A stretch of 64,000 nucleotides of DNA from Kocuria marina. GTDB lineage: Bacteria > Actinomycetota > Actinomycetes > Actinomycetales > Micrococcaceae. Shown here in pieces: positions 43,035 through 51,950 of this stretch. Under the pieces are notes generated by a model. That model searched no databases. It worked only from the letters and a program-made list of their open reading frames with translations, and was not told where the DNA came from. Every line of letters starts with the position of its first letter. Position 1 is the stretch's first letter. The position numbers were made by a program, and so were the translations under genes. The stretch covers positions 1-64,000 of the forward strand of contig NZ_JROM01000058.1 in the NCBI RefSeq assembly GCF_000786655.1, in the 5' to 3' direction.

Positions 43035-44561
43035 TCAGTCGTCGGAGGCGGGGTGTTCCGCCAACCACTGCTGGAACTCTTCCTTCCACTGCCCCGTGGG
43101 CGGGAAGAGTCCCTTGACGGGGTTGCCCTCCGCCACGCGCTCGGCCACCCAGCCGTCCTCGTGCTCCTTGGCCAGGGCGGCGTCCACGACGTCCTCGGCG
43201 AGCTCGCGCGGGATCACGATCACGCCGTCGTCGTCGCCCACGATCACGTCACCGGGCAGCACGGTCGCGTTGCCGCACGCCACGGCCACGTCCTGGTCCC
43301 ACGGGACGTGCCGGCGGCCCAGCACCGCGGGGTGCGCGGTCTGCGCGAAGACGGGCAGCCCGATCTCGGCGACGGCCGCGTAGTCGCGCACACCGCCGTC
43401 GCTGACCACACCGGCCGCGCCGTTGAACTTGGCGCGCAGCGCGAGGATGTCACCGAGCGTCCCGGAACCGGCGGCGCCGCGGGCCTCGATCACGATCACC
43501 TCACCCGGCCCGACGGTGTCGAAGACCTGCTTCTGCACGTTGTACCCGCCGCCGTGGGACCTGAAGAGGTCCTCGCGGTTGGGCACGAAGCGCAGGGTCT
43601 TGGCCGTGCCGACCATCGTGGTGCCGGGCGTCTGCGGGTACACGCCCTCGATCACCACGTTGTTGAGCCCGCGCTTGCGCAGCTCGGCGGACAGCCCGGC
43701 CGTGGGCGCCTTCGCGAGCTTGGCGCGCAGCGCGTCGGGCAGCGCCTTGGCGTCCGCCTCCGGCAACCCGGCGGCCTCGCGGGAACCCCACGCCTCCTCG
43801 CGCTGCTTGTCGTCCACGGCGGGCATGGCGCCCAGCCCCTCGTCGAAGCTCTCATCACCCTCGGTCACGTGGCTGATCAGGCGGCCCGACGACGGCGCTC
43901 CCGCCACCTCCGGCGCGTCCACCTCGATCTCCACGACGTCCCCGGGCTGAGCGACCGAGGAACCGGCGGGGGTGCCCGTGAGGATCACGTCCCCCTCCTC
44001 CAGCGTCAGGTGCTGGGAGAGGTCCGCCACGAACTGGGCGAGCGGGAAGATCATGTTCTCCGCCGCGGTGGTGTCCTCCTGGACCAGCTCACCGTTGCGC
44101 CACGTGCGCACGCGCAGCTGCTCCGGGGAGATCTTACGGGCGTCGATCAGGGCGGGACCCAGCGAGGTGTAGCCGTCGCGGCCCTTGTTGCGCAGGTTGG
44201 AGCCCTTGTCCGCGGCGCGCAGGTCGTAGAGGCCCCAGTCGTTGGCGGCGGTCACGGAGGCCACGTGGGACCACGCGTCCTCGAGGGAGACGTTCTTCGC
44301 GGGCGTCCCGATCACCAGGGCGATCTCGCCCTCGAACGCGAGCAGCTCGGTGCCGGCGGGGCGTTCCACCGCGGTGCCCGAACCACCCAGCGAGCTCGCG
44401 GGCTTGAGGAAGTAGGACGGGACGGCGGGCTTGCGACCGCGCTGCGCCGCACGGGACTCGTAGGCCACGTGCACCGCGATGATCTTGCCCGGGTGCACGG
44501 GAACCGGCTGTCCAGGGGCTCCGGATGAAGCCTGCTGAGCGTTCTGGGGGTTCTCGGTCAC
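43035..44561 (-). CDS. hpaG: HpaG-type FAH domain fused to an RraA-like domain
   Basis: A 508-residue two-domain enzyme. Residues about 20-240 form a fumarylacetoacetate-hydrolase fold as in HpaG (LAFEGEIALVIG, WGLYDLRAADKGSNLRNKGR, DVILTGTPAGSSVAQPGDVV), expected to isomerise and/or decarboxylate 5-oxopent-3-ene-1,2,5-tricarboxylate derivatives. Residues about 285-475 form an RraA/HMG-aldolase-type domain with GDILALRAKFNGAAGVVSDG, VRD and GDVIVGDDDGVIVIPR. Classic HpaG of enterobacteria is instead two FAH repeats. No hpaF isomerase is present nearby. The second domain may therefore cover a missing step; this is inference. GTG start 44559-44561 with GAGGAGG upstream. First gene of the operon. 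Confidence 0.88.
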   Translation of the reverse strand: MTENPQNAQQASSGAPGQPVPVHPGKIIAVHVAYESRAAQRGRKPAVPSYFLKPASSLGGSGTAVERPAGTELLAFEGEIALVIGTPAKNVSLEDAWSHVASVTAANDWGLYDLRAADKGSNLRNKGRDGYTSLGPALIDARKISPEQLRVRTWRNGELVQEDTTAAENMIFPLAQFVADLSQHLTLEEGDVILTGTPAGSSVAQPGDVVEIEVDAPEVAGAPSSGRLISHVTEGDESFDEGLGAMPAVDDKQREEAWGSREAAGLPEADAKALPDALRAKLAKAPTAGLSAELRKRGLNNVVIEGVYPQTPGTTMVGTAKTLRFVPNREDLFRSHGGGYNVQKQVFDTVGPGEVIVIEARGAAGSGTLGDILALRAKFNGAAGVVSDGGVRDYAAVAEIGLPVFAQTAHPAVLGRRHVPWDQDVAVACGNATVLPGDVIVGDDDGVIVIPRELAEDVVDAALAKEHEDGWVAERVAEGNPVKGLFPPTGQWKEEFQQWLAEHPASDD

Positions 44562-44598
44562 GGCGACCGCCTCCTCGTCATCGTCAGAATGTTATTTG

Positions 44599-44614
44599 AA
44601 ATCGTATATTATTT
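44599..44614. promoter_or_regulatory. Putative GntR operator in the hpa divergent promoter
   Basis: AAATCGTATATTATTT is a 12/16 palindrome centred on TATA in an exceptionally AT-rich stretch between hpaG and the permease. It shares the pattern A-ATC-TATAT-A--T with the site at 46205-46220. Confidence 0.5.
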
Positions 44615-44717
44615 GTGTATTCTGAGCAAGTGGCGCGGACCACACCATCTTCCCCCGGGACACCCGGGCGGCGCACCCATCCCAGAGAACCGGACTCGCC
44701 GGACGAAGGAGTCACGC

Positions 44718-46109
44718 ATGGCGACCCACGATCCCACCACCTACGAAACAACGGCCAGAAGTGCCACGCAGCGTCGTGAGCAGCGCAAGGTCGTGGCCGG
44801 AACCATCATCGGTACCAGTATCGAGTGGTACGACTTCTTCCTCTACGCCTCCGCCGCGGGACTCGTGTTCAACCACTTGTTCTTCGAGCCCATGGGCCCC
44901 CAGGCGGCCACTCTTGTGGCCTTCGCCACGGTGGGCCTGAGCTTCCTCTTCCGCCCCCTCGGAGCGTTCCTCGCGGGGCACTTCGGAGACAAGTACGGGC
45001 GCAAGGTGATCCTCATGATCACCCTGATCACCATGGGCGTGGCCACCGCGCTGATCGGTGTGCTGCCCACGTTCGAGACCGCGGGCTACATGGCCCCCGT
45101 CCTGCTCGTGTTAATGCGCATCCTGCAGGGCATCTCCGCGGGCGGTGAATGGGGCGGCGCCGCCCTGATGTCCGTGGAACACGCACCCGTGAACCGGCGC
45201 GGCGTCTACGGCGCGAGCCCGCAGGTGGGTGTCCCCCTGGGGCTGCTGCTCGCCAACGGCGTGCTCGCCCTGATGACGGTGATCGCCCCGGGTGACGCCT
45301 TCCTCGAGTGGGGCTGGCGCATCCCGTTCCTGCTGTCCGTGGTGCTGATCGTGGTGGGTTACTTCATCCGGCACGGTGTGGAGGAGTCCCCCGTGTTCGC
45401 GCAGATCTCCCAGCGTGCCGCCCAGACCAAGGCGCCGCTGCCCGAGTTGTTCCGCAAGCACTGGCCCGTGGTGATCGTGGCCGCGCTCGTCTTCGCCGGC
45501 AACGGTGCCGTGGGCTACATGACCACGGGTGGGTTCATTCAGAACTACGCCTCCAACCCTGCCGGGCCCATCGGGCTGGAGCGCGGGACCGTACTGCTCG
45601 CCGTCACCGGCTCCGCCGTGGTGTGGCTCGCGTTCACCGTGGTGGCCGGGGCGCTTTCGGACGCGATCGGGCGGCGTACCGCGTACATCGTGGGGTGGAT
45701 CGCCCAGCTCGTGGGCGTGGCCTTGCTGTTCCCCACGGTCAATCGCGGGGACGCCCTGTCCCTGTTCTTCGCGCTGGCGATCCTCAGCGTGGGGCTCGGC
45801 CTGACCTACGGGCAGCAGTCGGCCATGTACGCCGAGCTCTACCCCGCATCCATCCGGTACTCCGGGGTGTCCATCACGTATGCGCTCGGGTCCATCCTGG
45901 GCGGCGCGTTCGCCCCGACCATCGCCCAGGCGCTGCGCCAGGCCACGGGTGGCACCGCCGCGATTGCGATCTACCTGGGCGCCATGACCCTCGTGGGTCT
46001 GATCGCCACGCTTCTGCTGCGCGACCGCAGCGGGATCCCGCTGGGTCCGGACCACGAGGCGGAGCAGGCGGTGAGTCCGCTGCGCGGTTCCCGCACCCGC
46101 ATGGTGTGA
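44718..46109 (+). CDS. MHS-family aromatic acid/proton symporter
   Basis: A 463-residue major facilitator of the metabolite:H+ symporter (ShiA/ProP) branch. The first helix region IIGTSIEWYDFFLYASAAGL and the loop motif GHFGDKYGRKVILM are diagnostic, with RILQGISAGGEWGGA in TM5. It is divergent from the hpa operon and followed by the flavin hydroxylase on the same strand, so it very probably imports the pathway substrate (a hydroxyphenylacetate or similar acid). AAGGAG precedes ATG 44718. Confidence 0.9.
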   Translation: MATHDPTTYETTARSATQRREQRKVVAGTIIGTSIEWYDFFLYASAAGLVFNHLFFEPMGPQAATLVAFATVGLSFLFRPLGAFLAGHFGDKYGRKVILMITLITMGVATALIGVLPTFETAGYMAPVLLVLMRILQGISAGGEWGGAALMSVEHAPVNRRGVYGASPQVGVPLGLLLANGVLALMTVIAPGDAFLEWGWRIPFLLSVVLIVVGYFIRHGVEESPVFAQISQRAAQTKAPLPELFRKHWPVVIVAALVFAGNGAVGYMTTGGFIQNYASNPAGPIGLERGTVLLAVTGSAVVWLAFTVVAGALSDAIGRRTAYIVGWIAQLVGVALLFPTVNRGDALSLFFALAILSVGLGLTYGQQSAMYAELYPASIRYSGVSITYALGSILGGAFAPTIAQALRQATGGTAAIAIYLGAMTLVGLIATLLLRDRSGIPLGPDHEAEQAVSPLRGSRTRMV

Positions 46110-46407
46110 GCCGCGACCCGGTCACAAAGTGACGCACGACCTCTCGGTTCCGAGTTCCCGTGTACCCGGAAAGACAATGGAACCGGGATTGTTACCCGGA
46201 ACACAGATCATATATGACCTGCGGCACACCCTTTCGACCCCACCGAACCACCCCGGGGCGGGCAACGTGGCCCGCACCCGCCGTACGGATCTCACCGGTG
46301 GAACCGCGCAGCACGGACGCCGCCCCGCGGCACGTCCGCGACTCGGACCCGGATCCCGGACCCTGCGGGAACGCCCTGCGAGATCACCGCACAAACCAGG
46401 AGAAGGC
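46110..46407. promoter_or_regulatory. Intergenic leader of the flavin hydroxylase with putative operator
   Basis: A 298-bp gap without a gene. AGATCATATATGACCT at 46205-46220 is a 14/16 palindrome with the same TATA centre as the hpa operator. Nearby TACCCGGAA/GTTACCCGGAAC and GGAACCGGG elements (46170-46202) form further imperfect repeats. The hydroxylase therefore probably has its own regulated promoter. Confidence 0.5.
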
Positions 46408-48294
46408 ATGTTATTTCACCAGAACGGATACGTCTCCGAGGATCCCCGGATCGAGGAGCCCCGCGGCTACGGCGTGGACCGTCCCGCGGACCTGACCGAC
46501 ACCATGGACGTGCTGATCGTGGGCACGGGACCGGCGGGTGTGATCGCGGCGGCACAGCTGTCCCAGTACCCGGACGTCAACACGCGCATGATCGAGCGCC
46601 GTCCGGACCGGTTGGAGATCGGCCAGGCGGACGGTATCCAGGCCCGCAGCGTGGAGACCTTCCAGGCCTTCGGTTTCGCGGAGGAGATCACACAGGAGGC
46701 CTACCACCTGCGCGAGATGTGCTTCTGGAACCCGGACCCCACCAACCCGCAGAACATCGTGCGCACCGGCCGCCCCGCGGATGACCCCCACGGCGTGTCC
46801 GAGTTCCCGCACCTGATCGTGAACCAGGCCCGCGTGCTGGACTACTTCCTGCGCTCGGCCGAACGCGGCCCGGCCCGGATCACCCCCAACTACGGCATCG
46901 AGTTCGTGAACCTGGAGATCGACCAGGACCAGGAGTACCCCGTGGCCGTGACCGTGCGCTACGCCGCCGGTGAGCGCGAGGGCGAGGAGCGCACGGTGCG
47001 CGCCAAGTACGTCTTCGGGTGCGACGGCGCGTCCTCCCGCGTGCGCAAGGCGATCGGTCGCAAGCTCAGCGGCCAGGGCGCCAACCACGCGTGGGGCGTC
47101 ATGGACGTGCTCGCCAACACCGATTTCCCCGACATCCGCACCAAGTGCGCGATCAACTCCGTGAACGGTTCCATCCTGTTGATCCCGCGCGAGGGCGGGC
47201 TGCTGTTCCGCATGTACGTGGATCTGGGCGAAGTCCCCGAGGACGACAACCACGAGATCCGCAAGACCCCGGTGGAGGAGATCATCCGCCGCGCGAACAA
47301 GATCATCAACCCGTACAGCGTGGACGTGAGGTCCGTGGCGTGGTCCTCCGTGTACGAGGTGGGCCACCGCCTCACGGACCACTTCGACGACGTCGACACC
47401 GAGGACCGCGGCACCCGCTGCCCCCGCGTGTTCATCGCCGGGGACGCGTGCCACACGCACTCCGCCAAGGCCGGTCAGGGCATGAACGTGTCCATGCAGG
47501 ACGGGTGGAACCTGGGCTGGAAGCTGGGTGCCGTGCTCTCCGGGCGCGCGGACCAGTCGCTGCTGGACACCTACTCCGAGGAGCGTCAGGTGATCGCCAA
47601 GAACCTGATCGACTTCGACCGTGAGTGGTCCACCCTCATGGCCACCCCGCAGGACAAGCTGCCGGACCCCAAGTACCTCGAGGACTTCTACGTGAAGACC
47701 GCGGAATTCCCGGCCGGGTTCATGACCGAGTACCAGCCGTCCCTGATCACCGCGGGCACCGAGCACCAGGACCTCGCCGAGGGCTACCCCGTGGGCAAGC
47801 GTTTCAAGTCCGCTCGCGTCCAGCGCGTGTGCGATTCCATGGTCGTGCACCAGGGTCACGAGGCCACCGCGGACGGGCGCTGGCGCATCCACGTCTTCGC
47901 AGACAGCGCCGTGGCCGGGGCGGATTCCCCCACCACCGCGTTCGCCGAGTGGTGGCAGAACGATCCTTCATCCCCGCTCGTGGCGCTGCGCCGTGATGAC
48001 GACGGCGATGCCACCCTCTTCGACGTGGACGTCACCTACCAGCAGCCCTACACGGACGTCGACATCACCAAGGTGCCGCGCGCGTTCAAGCCGCAGGTGG
48101 GCCCGTTCGAGCTGAACTACTGGGAGCGCGTCTACGCCGCGATCCCCGGCGAGGACGTCTTCGACGTGCGCACGATCAGCCGCGACGGCGCCGTCGTGGT
48201 GGTCCGCCCGGATCACTACGTGGCCGCGGTCCTGCCGCTCGATGCGACCGACGAACTCACCGAGTTCTTCGGGAAGTTTCTGCGCAAGAACTGA
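46408..48294 (+). CDS. FAD-dependent aromatic hydroxylase (3-hydroxybenzoate 4-monooxygenase-like)
   Basis: A 628-residue single-component NAD(P)H flavin monooxygenase. The FAD-binding GxGxxG lies in DVLIVGTGPAGVIAA, the DG motif in YVFGCDGASSRVRKA, and the second FAD motif in VFIAGDACHTHSAKAGQGMN. A thioredoxin-like C-terminal domain ends VVVVRPDHYVAAVLPL. Length, the N-terminal FHQNGYVSEDPRIEEP-type extension and internal motifs match Comamonas 3-hydroxybenzoate 4-hydroxylase closely. Because it neighbours the homoprotocatechuate genes and no HpaBC is seen, I infer it hydroxylates 3- or 4-hydroxyphenylacetate to homoprotocatechuate; 3-hydroxybenzoate remains possible. AGGAGAAGG precedes ATG 46408. 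Confidence 0.88.
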   Translation: MLFHQNGYVSEDPRIEEPRGYGVDRPADLTDTMDVLIVGTGPAGVIAAAQLSQYPDVNTRMIERRPDRLEIGQADGIQARSVETFQAFGFAEEITQEAYHLREMCFWNPDPTNPQNIVRTGRPADDPHGVSEFPHLIVNQARVLDYFLRSAERGPARITPNYGIEFVNLEIDQDQEYPVAVTVRYAAGEREGEERTVRAKYVFGCDGASSRVRKAIGRKLSGQGANHAWGVMDVLANTDFPDIRTKCAINSVNGSILLIPREGGLLFRMYVDLGEVPEDDNHEIRKTPVEEIIRRANKIINPYSVDVRSVAWSSVYEVGHRLTDHFDDVDTEDRGTRCPRVFIAGDACHTHSAKAGQGMNVSMQDGWNLGWKLGAVLSGRADQSLLDTYSEERQVIAKNLIDFDREWSTLMATPQDKLPDPKYLEDFYVKTAEFPAGFMTEYQPSLITAGTEHQDLAEGYPVGKRFKSARVQRVCDSMVVHQGHEATADGRWRIHVFADSAVAGADSPTTAFAEWWQNDPSSPLVALRRDDDGDATLFDVDVTYQQPYTDVDITKVPRAFKPQVGPFELNYWERVYAAIPGEDVFDVRTISRDGAVVVVRPDHYVAAVLPLDATDELTEFFGKFLRKN

Positions 48295-48348
48295 CCCGGC
48301 CCCCGGGGGGGGCACTCCCTGTGAGCCGTGACGAAGTCCGGGCCGGGC

Positions 48349-49583
48349 TCAGCGGGTGATGACCACGCTCGCCTCGGACGTGTTGACCCGGAACGTGAGG
48401 GTCTCCCGGAAGTAGAGGTCCACGGTCTCCGCGGTGTGGGACGAGTAGCCGATCGCGGCGTCCAGGCCCAGGCGCAGTTCGGTCTTGGCGCGGGCCACGG
48501 CGTCCGGGAACTCGCGAACGTCCTGCGGTGCGGTCACCGGGTCGTTGTCGCTCGCGGGCGCGTTGCCCTGGATGTCCGCGGCCAGGTCGCTCACGTGTCC
48601 TGTTCCCAGTGCCGAGAACTCGGCGCCCGCGGGGTCCGCGTCCGGGGCACCGTCGCGCGGGGGCACCGTGGTCGGGTCCTCCAGGAACGAGCGCGGCGGC
48701 GCAAAGAACAGGGACCCCGTGACCGCGGTGGAGAAGTCCAGGATGCGGTCGTAGGTGCCCGGAGGGTCGCCCAGGAACATGTTCTCGAGCATGGTCTCCG
48801 CGACGCCCGGATCCGCGGCGTAGCTGATGAAGTACGTGCCGAACTCCTCGGTGCCCACGCGACCGAACGGCACGTTGTCACGTATGATCTCGCAGGCCCG
48901 GCCGTCCACGTGGTCGAGGTCGTTGAGGGCCACGTGCGAGTTGGCGGGCTTGTCCTCGTCCGAGAGCTCGATGTCCTCGAGCTTGGTTCGCCCGATCACC
49001 AGCTTCTGCTCCGTGACGGACAGTGCCTCTCACGCGCCCATGTCGTGGAGGTACTTCTGCACGTGCACGTAGCTGCCGCCGCGGCAGGTCGGGTCCTGGT
49101 CACCCACGACCGCGACCGTGAACGCGTCCTCGTCCTCCGGGTTCGCGGCGCCGTCCACGAAACCCAGCAGATCGCGTTCCTCGAAGAACGTGAAGCCCTG
49201 TACCTCGTCCACCACGTCCACGTGCGGGCCCAGGCGCTTCATGAGGTGCTTGGCCAGCTCGAAGCACATGTCCTGGGAGACCGCGCGCAAGTGGATCAGC
49301 AGGTCCCCGGGGTGGACACCGCCGTGTGCACAGGACCCACGATCTCCGGGAACGGGTGCAGGTCCTTGGGGCGGGGCGCATCGTAGAGCCGATCCCACGC
49401 ATCGGAGCCGATACCGACCGCGCACAACAGGTCACTCGTGGGGACGCGGAACAAGACCGCCTTGGTGAGGTCCGAGACGTCCGTGAGGATGTCCGCGACC
49501 CCCGCCTCCGATCCCTCCTCGATGGTCAGGACCAGGAACATCGCGGACTTGGCCGGGGCGGCCACGATCTTCCGAGTGGGCAT
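48349..49583 (-). pseudogene. DyP-type peroxidase, frameshift plus nonsense
   Basis: A haem dye-decolourising peroxidase broken twice. The frame from ATG 49583 (MPTRKIVAAPAKSAMFLVLT) breaks at the CCCCGGGG run at 49305-49312. The next frame carries the GFVDGAANP signature and DPTCRGGSYVHVQKYLHDMG, then stops at TGA 49030-49032 where family members have tryptophan (HDMGA*EAL). The same frame then continues to a natural end with the rest of the domain (IGRTKLEDIELSDEDKPANS). All parts are present, so inactivation looks recent. Convergent with the flavin hydroxylase. Confidence 0.85.
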
Positions 49584-49717
49584 GGGCTCTCCGTGGGTGG
49601 GCGGTGCGCCACCCGGATACTCACGCGCCCTGGGCGTACCGAGCGCGGTCGATCCGGGGTGGGCGGGTGTGCTGTCCTTCCCACGCTAGCCCTCGGGTAC
49701 CGTCCCGCGGCAGTGGG

Positions 49718-50731
49718 TCACAACCCCCGGAAGAGTTCCACGATCTCCGCCGCGCTCGTGTCCCGACACGCGCTGAAACCGGTGCCCGCCCACAGGTTCA
49801 GCCCCTCGGCGTCGCTCGCGGACGCGGCCCGCAGCGGCGCCGTCATGTAATGCACCTGCGGGTAGCCACTCACCTGCGCAGATCCGAGTCGGTCGGTGAA
49901 CCCATTACGCAGGGCGCGGGCCCAGCGGCCCGAGAACGCCCGGGTGACCACGGTGTCCCTGCCCCCGCCGTTCAGCAGGGCCTCCCGGTGGGCGGGTTTG
50001 GTCCCCGCTTCCCGCGCGGTGAGGAACAGGGTGCCCACTTGCACCGCTACGGCTCCGCGGCCGAGCAGGTCCGCGGCGTCCTCGCGACTCGCGATCCCGC
50101 CCGCGGCGATCAACGGGATCTCGCTCAACTCACGCGCCTGGTCGAGCAGTTCCGCGGTGCTGATGCCCTCCGGGGTCGTGGCCTGGCCGTGTGTGGCCCG
50201 GTGTCCGCCCGCTTCGCGTCCCTGCACCACGATCGCGTCCGGTGCGAGTTCCGCCGCGGCCTCGACTTCCCGCGCGTCCGTGGCATTGAGGACGACGACG
50301 CTGCCCGCCTCACGCAACCGCGCGACGTCGGCCGCTCCCGGCAGTCCGAACGTGAGCGAGACGAGGGGCACGGGGTTGGCCACGAGGTGATCCAGCTTGG
50401 CCGGGTAGTCGTCATCCGTGAACGGGCCCGGCTGCGGGGCGGGGACGTCCAGGTCGGCGGCCACGGGGGCGAGGGCTCGCGCGTATGCCTCAAGCTGCTC
50501 CGGATCGGAGGGGTCCCGTTCGGGGACGAAGAGGTTGACCCCGAAGTGGTCCGTGCGTGCGGCGACCTCACGGATCTCCTCCGCCATGGCACTCGCGGAT
50601 TTGTAACCCGCGGCCAGCATCCCCAGTCCGCCCGCTTCCGCTACGGCCACGGCGAGCGCGCAGGTCGAGGGGCCACCCGCCATGGGCGCCTGCACCACGG
50701 GTACGGACAGATCGTGCAGAGGGTTCGTCAT
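49718..50731 (-). CDS. Nitronate monooxygenase family protein
   Basis: A 337-residue FMN-dependent TIM-barrel enzyme that oxidises alkyl nitronates (for example propionate 3-nitronate) to carbonyls and nitrite. Signature stretches include VVQAPMAGGPSTCALAVAV, the phosphate-binding VVLNATDAREVEAA, IVVQGREAGGHRATHG with the catalytic-region histidine, and PLIAAGGIASREDAADLLGR. Full length. AAGGAG precedes the ATG at 50729-50731. It diverges from the Nudix gene with only 22 bp between start codons, so the two promoters overlap. Confidence 0.88.
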   Translation of the reverse strand: MTNPLHDLSVPVVQAPMAGGPSTCALAVAVAEAGGLGMLAAGYKSASAMAEEIREVAARTDHFGVNLFVPERDPSDPEQLEAYARALAPVAADLDVPAPQPGPFTDDDYPAKLDHLVANPVPLVSLTFGLPGAADVARLREAGSVVVLNATDAREVEAAAELAPDAIVVQGREAGGHRATHGQATTPEGISTAELLDQARELSEIPLIAAGGIASREDAADLLGRGAVAVQVGTLFLTAREAGTKPAHREALLNGGGRDTVVTRAFSGRWARALRNGFTDRLGSAQVSGYPQVHYMTAPLRAASASDAEGLNLWAGTGFSACRDTSAAEIVELFRGL

Positions 50732-50741
50732 CGTGGCTCCT

Positions 50742-50747
50742 TATAGT
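50742..50747 (+). promoter_or_regulatory. -10 box for a leaderless Nudix transcript
   Basis: TATAGT lies at -12 to -7 of GTG 50754; no ribosome site lies before this start. It also falls within the ribosome-site region of the divergent gene. Confidence 0.6.
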
Positions 50748-50753
50748 GGGGGC

Positions 50754-51248
50754 GTGCCGGATTCCCATGATGCCAGTCCCCTCACCAGCGCCGACAGGAC
50801 CCCCTCACGTCCCGTGATCAAGGTGACCGGTGTGGTGCTGCGGCGCGCCTCGGACGGGGCGGTCCTGACCGTGCGCAAGCGTTCGACCGGGATGTTCATG
50901 TTCCCCGGGGGCAAGCCGGAGGGGGACGAGACACCGCTGGAGACCGGGATCCGCGAGGTCCGGGAGGAACTGGGGATCTCGCTGACCCCGGAGCAGTTGC
51001 GCCCCGTGGGGGAATGGCACTCGGATGCCGCGAACGAACCCGGTCACGGGCTGCACAGTCACGTGTTCGTGAGCACCGTGCCGCTCACCGACACCCCCGT
51101 GCCTGCGGCGGAGATCGTGGAACTGCGGTGGCAGCCCCTCGCGGGGGCCGAGGACGTCACGGACCTCGCTCCCCTGGCCCGGCTGCATGCCCTCCCGGCG
51201 CTGTGTGCCGTGTCCAGCGGCGCATGTGCCACCGGCGGCGAATCGTGA
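50754..51248 (+). CDS. Nudix hydrolase
   Basis: A 164-residue pyrophosphohydrolase. The complete Nudix box is present from GGKPEGDETPLETG through IREVREELGI (G-x5-E-x7-REVxEExGI), so it should bind Mg and hydrolyse a nucleoside-diphosphate-linked compound. A VLRRASDGAVLTVRKRSTGM strand pair precedes it. I start at GTG 50754 because of the leaderless -10 box; upstream in-frame codons would run into the divergent gene. The end lies directly against repeat array B. Substrate unknown; a MutT-like clean-up role is possible. Confidence 0.85.
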   Translation: MPDSHDASPLTSADRTPSRPVIKVTGVVLRRASDGAVLTVRKRSTGMFMFPGGKPEGDETPLETGIREVREELGISLTPEQLRPVGEWHSDAANEPGHGLHSHVFVSTVPLTDTPVPAAEIVELRWQPLAGAEDVTDLAPLARLHALPALCAVSSGACATGGES

Positions 51249-51572
51249 GGCACGCCGAGGCCACCGGCAACTTGTGAGGCACGTTGAGGTCCACCACGGA
51301 TTCTCAGGCACTCCAAAGCCACTCACCCGCTCAAATACTGGCTTCCGCTTGCCCAGAATCTTGATACTGGCTTCCGCGTGCCTCAAAGTTCACGCGAGCA
51401 CCTGCAGGTGCTCGCATCTAGGGCGGTCACGACATTCGAGGCGTTTCAAGGCCACCCGCGAACTTTGAGGCGCCCCCACTCCATCGACGATTTCTGAGAC
51501 AGCCCAAAGCCACTCACCCGCCCAAATACTGGCTTCCGCTTGCCCAGAATCTTGATAGTGGCTTCCGCGTGC
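51241..51572 (+). repeat. Intergenic degenerate repeat array, copy B (double module)
   Basis: About ten units of 28-34 bases follow one another. Forward units carry GAGGCAC-CC-A-GCCAC (for example GTGAGGCACGCCGAGGCCAC, CTCAGGCACTCCAAAGCCAC). Each set ends with two reverse-sense units TACTGGCTTCCGCTTGCCC and TACTGGCTTCCGCGTGCC. The module 51301-51388 recurs at 51492-51572, offset 191 bp, with the segment from CCAAAGCCACTCACCCGC onward nearly identical. It begins at the Nudix stop codon and carries no gene. Confidence 0.8.
51394..51415. repeat. Perfect 22-bp palindrome inside array B
   Basis: Continuous palindrome with arms GCGAGCACCTG / CAGGTGCTCGC and no loop, between the two modules. It could form a cruciform or act as a terminator for the Nudix gene. 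Confidence 0.7.
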
Positions 51573-51629
51573 CCGAAAACTTGGACGCCCACGTCCTCGC
51601 GCGCCCACGGTTGGGTCGGCCGGTGGGAG

Positions 51630-51950
51630 TTAGTGCTCCCTGCTGAGCCTGCCCGCGTTCTCCAGGACCGTGACCCTGTACCGCCGCATCAGGAACTGGA
51701 CGCCCACCATTGCCGTGGCATTCACGGCAGTCACGACCACGTAGTACCACCCGAACTCGCGGTTGGGCCACACGAGGACGAGCAGAGCGGAGAGCCCCAG
51801 GAATCCGAAGAAGTACACGAGCCATACGACGATCGCGCGCGGCGCCGTATGTGGGAAGTAGGGGTCCGCCGTGAGGATCTCCCGCCGTCGCTCGGCGGCA
51901 CGCTCCACCTCGGGAGCGGCGCCGACTGCTCGGGAATCATGGGCGGCCAC
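51630..51950 (-). CDS. Small membrane protein, function unknown
   Basis: A 106-residue protein. The soluble N-terminal third (SRAVGAAPEVERAAERRREI) is followed by two membrane helices (IVVWLVYFFGFLGLSALLVL and WYYVVVTAVNATAMVGVQFL) and a basic C-terminus (MRRYRVTVLENAGRLSREH). The GTG start at 51948-51950 is chosen for the GAGGTGAGG site eight bases before it; the longer open frame upstream is made of repeat DNA. It lies between repeat arrays B and C. No family recognised. Confidence 0.6.
   Translation of the reverse strand: MAAHDSRAVGAAPEVERAAERRREILTADPYFPHTAPRAIVVWLVYFFGFLGLSALLVLVWPNREFGWYYVVVTAVNATAMVGVQFLMRRYRVTVLENAGRLSREH

Noticed and set aside
51241-51572. CRISPR array
   Set aside because: Units are degenerate, occur in both orientations, vary from 28 to 34 bases and lack unique spacers; no cas genes are present.
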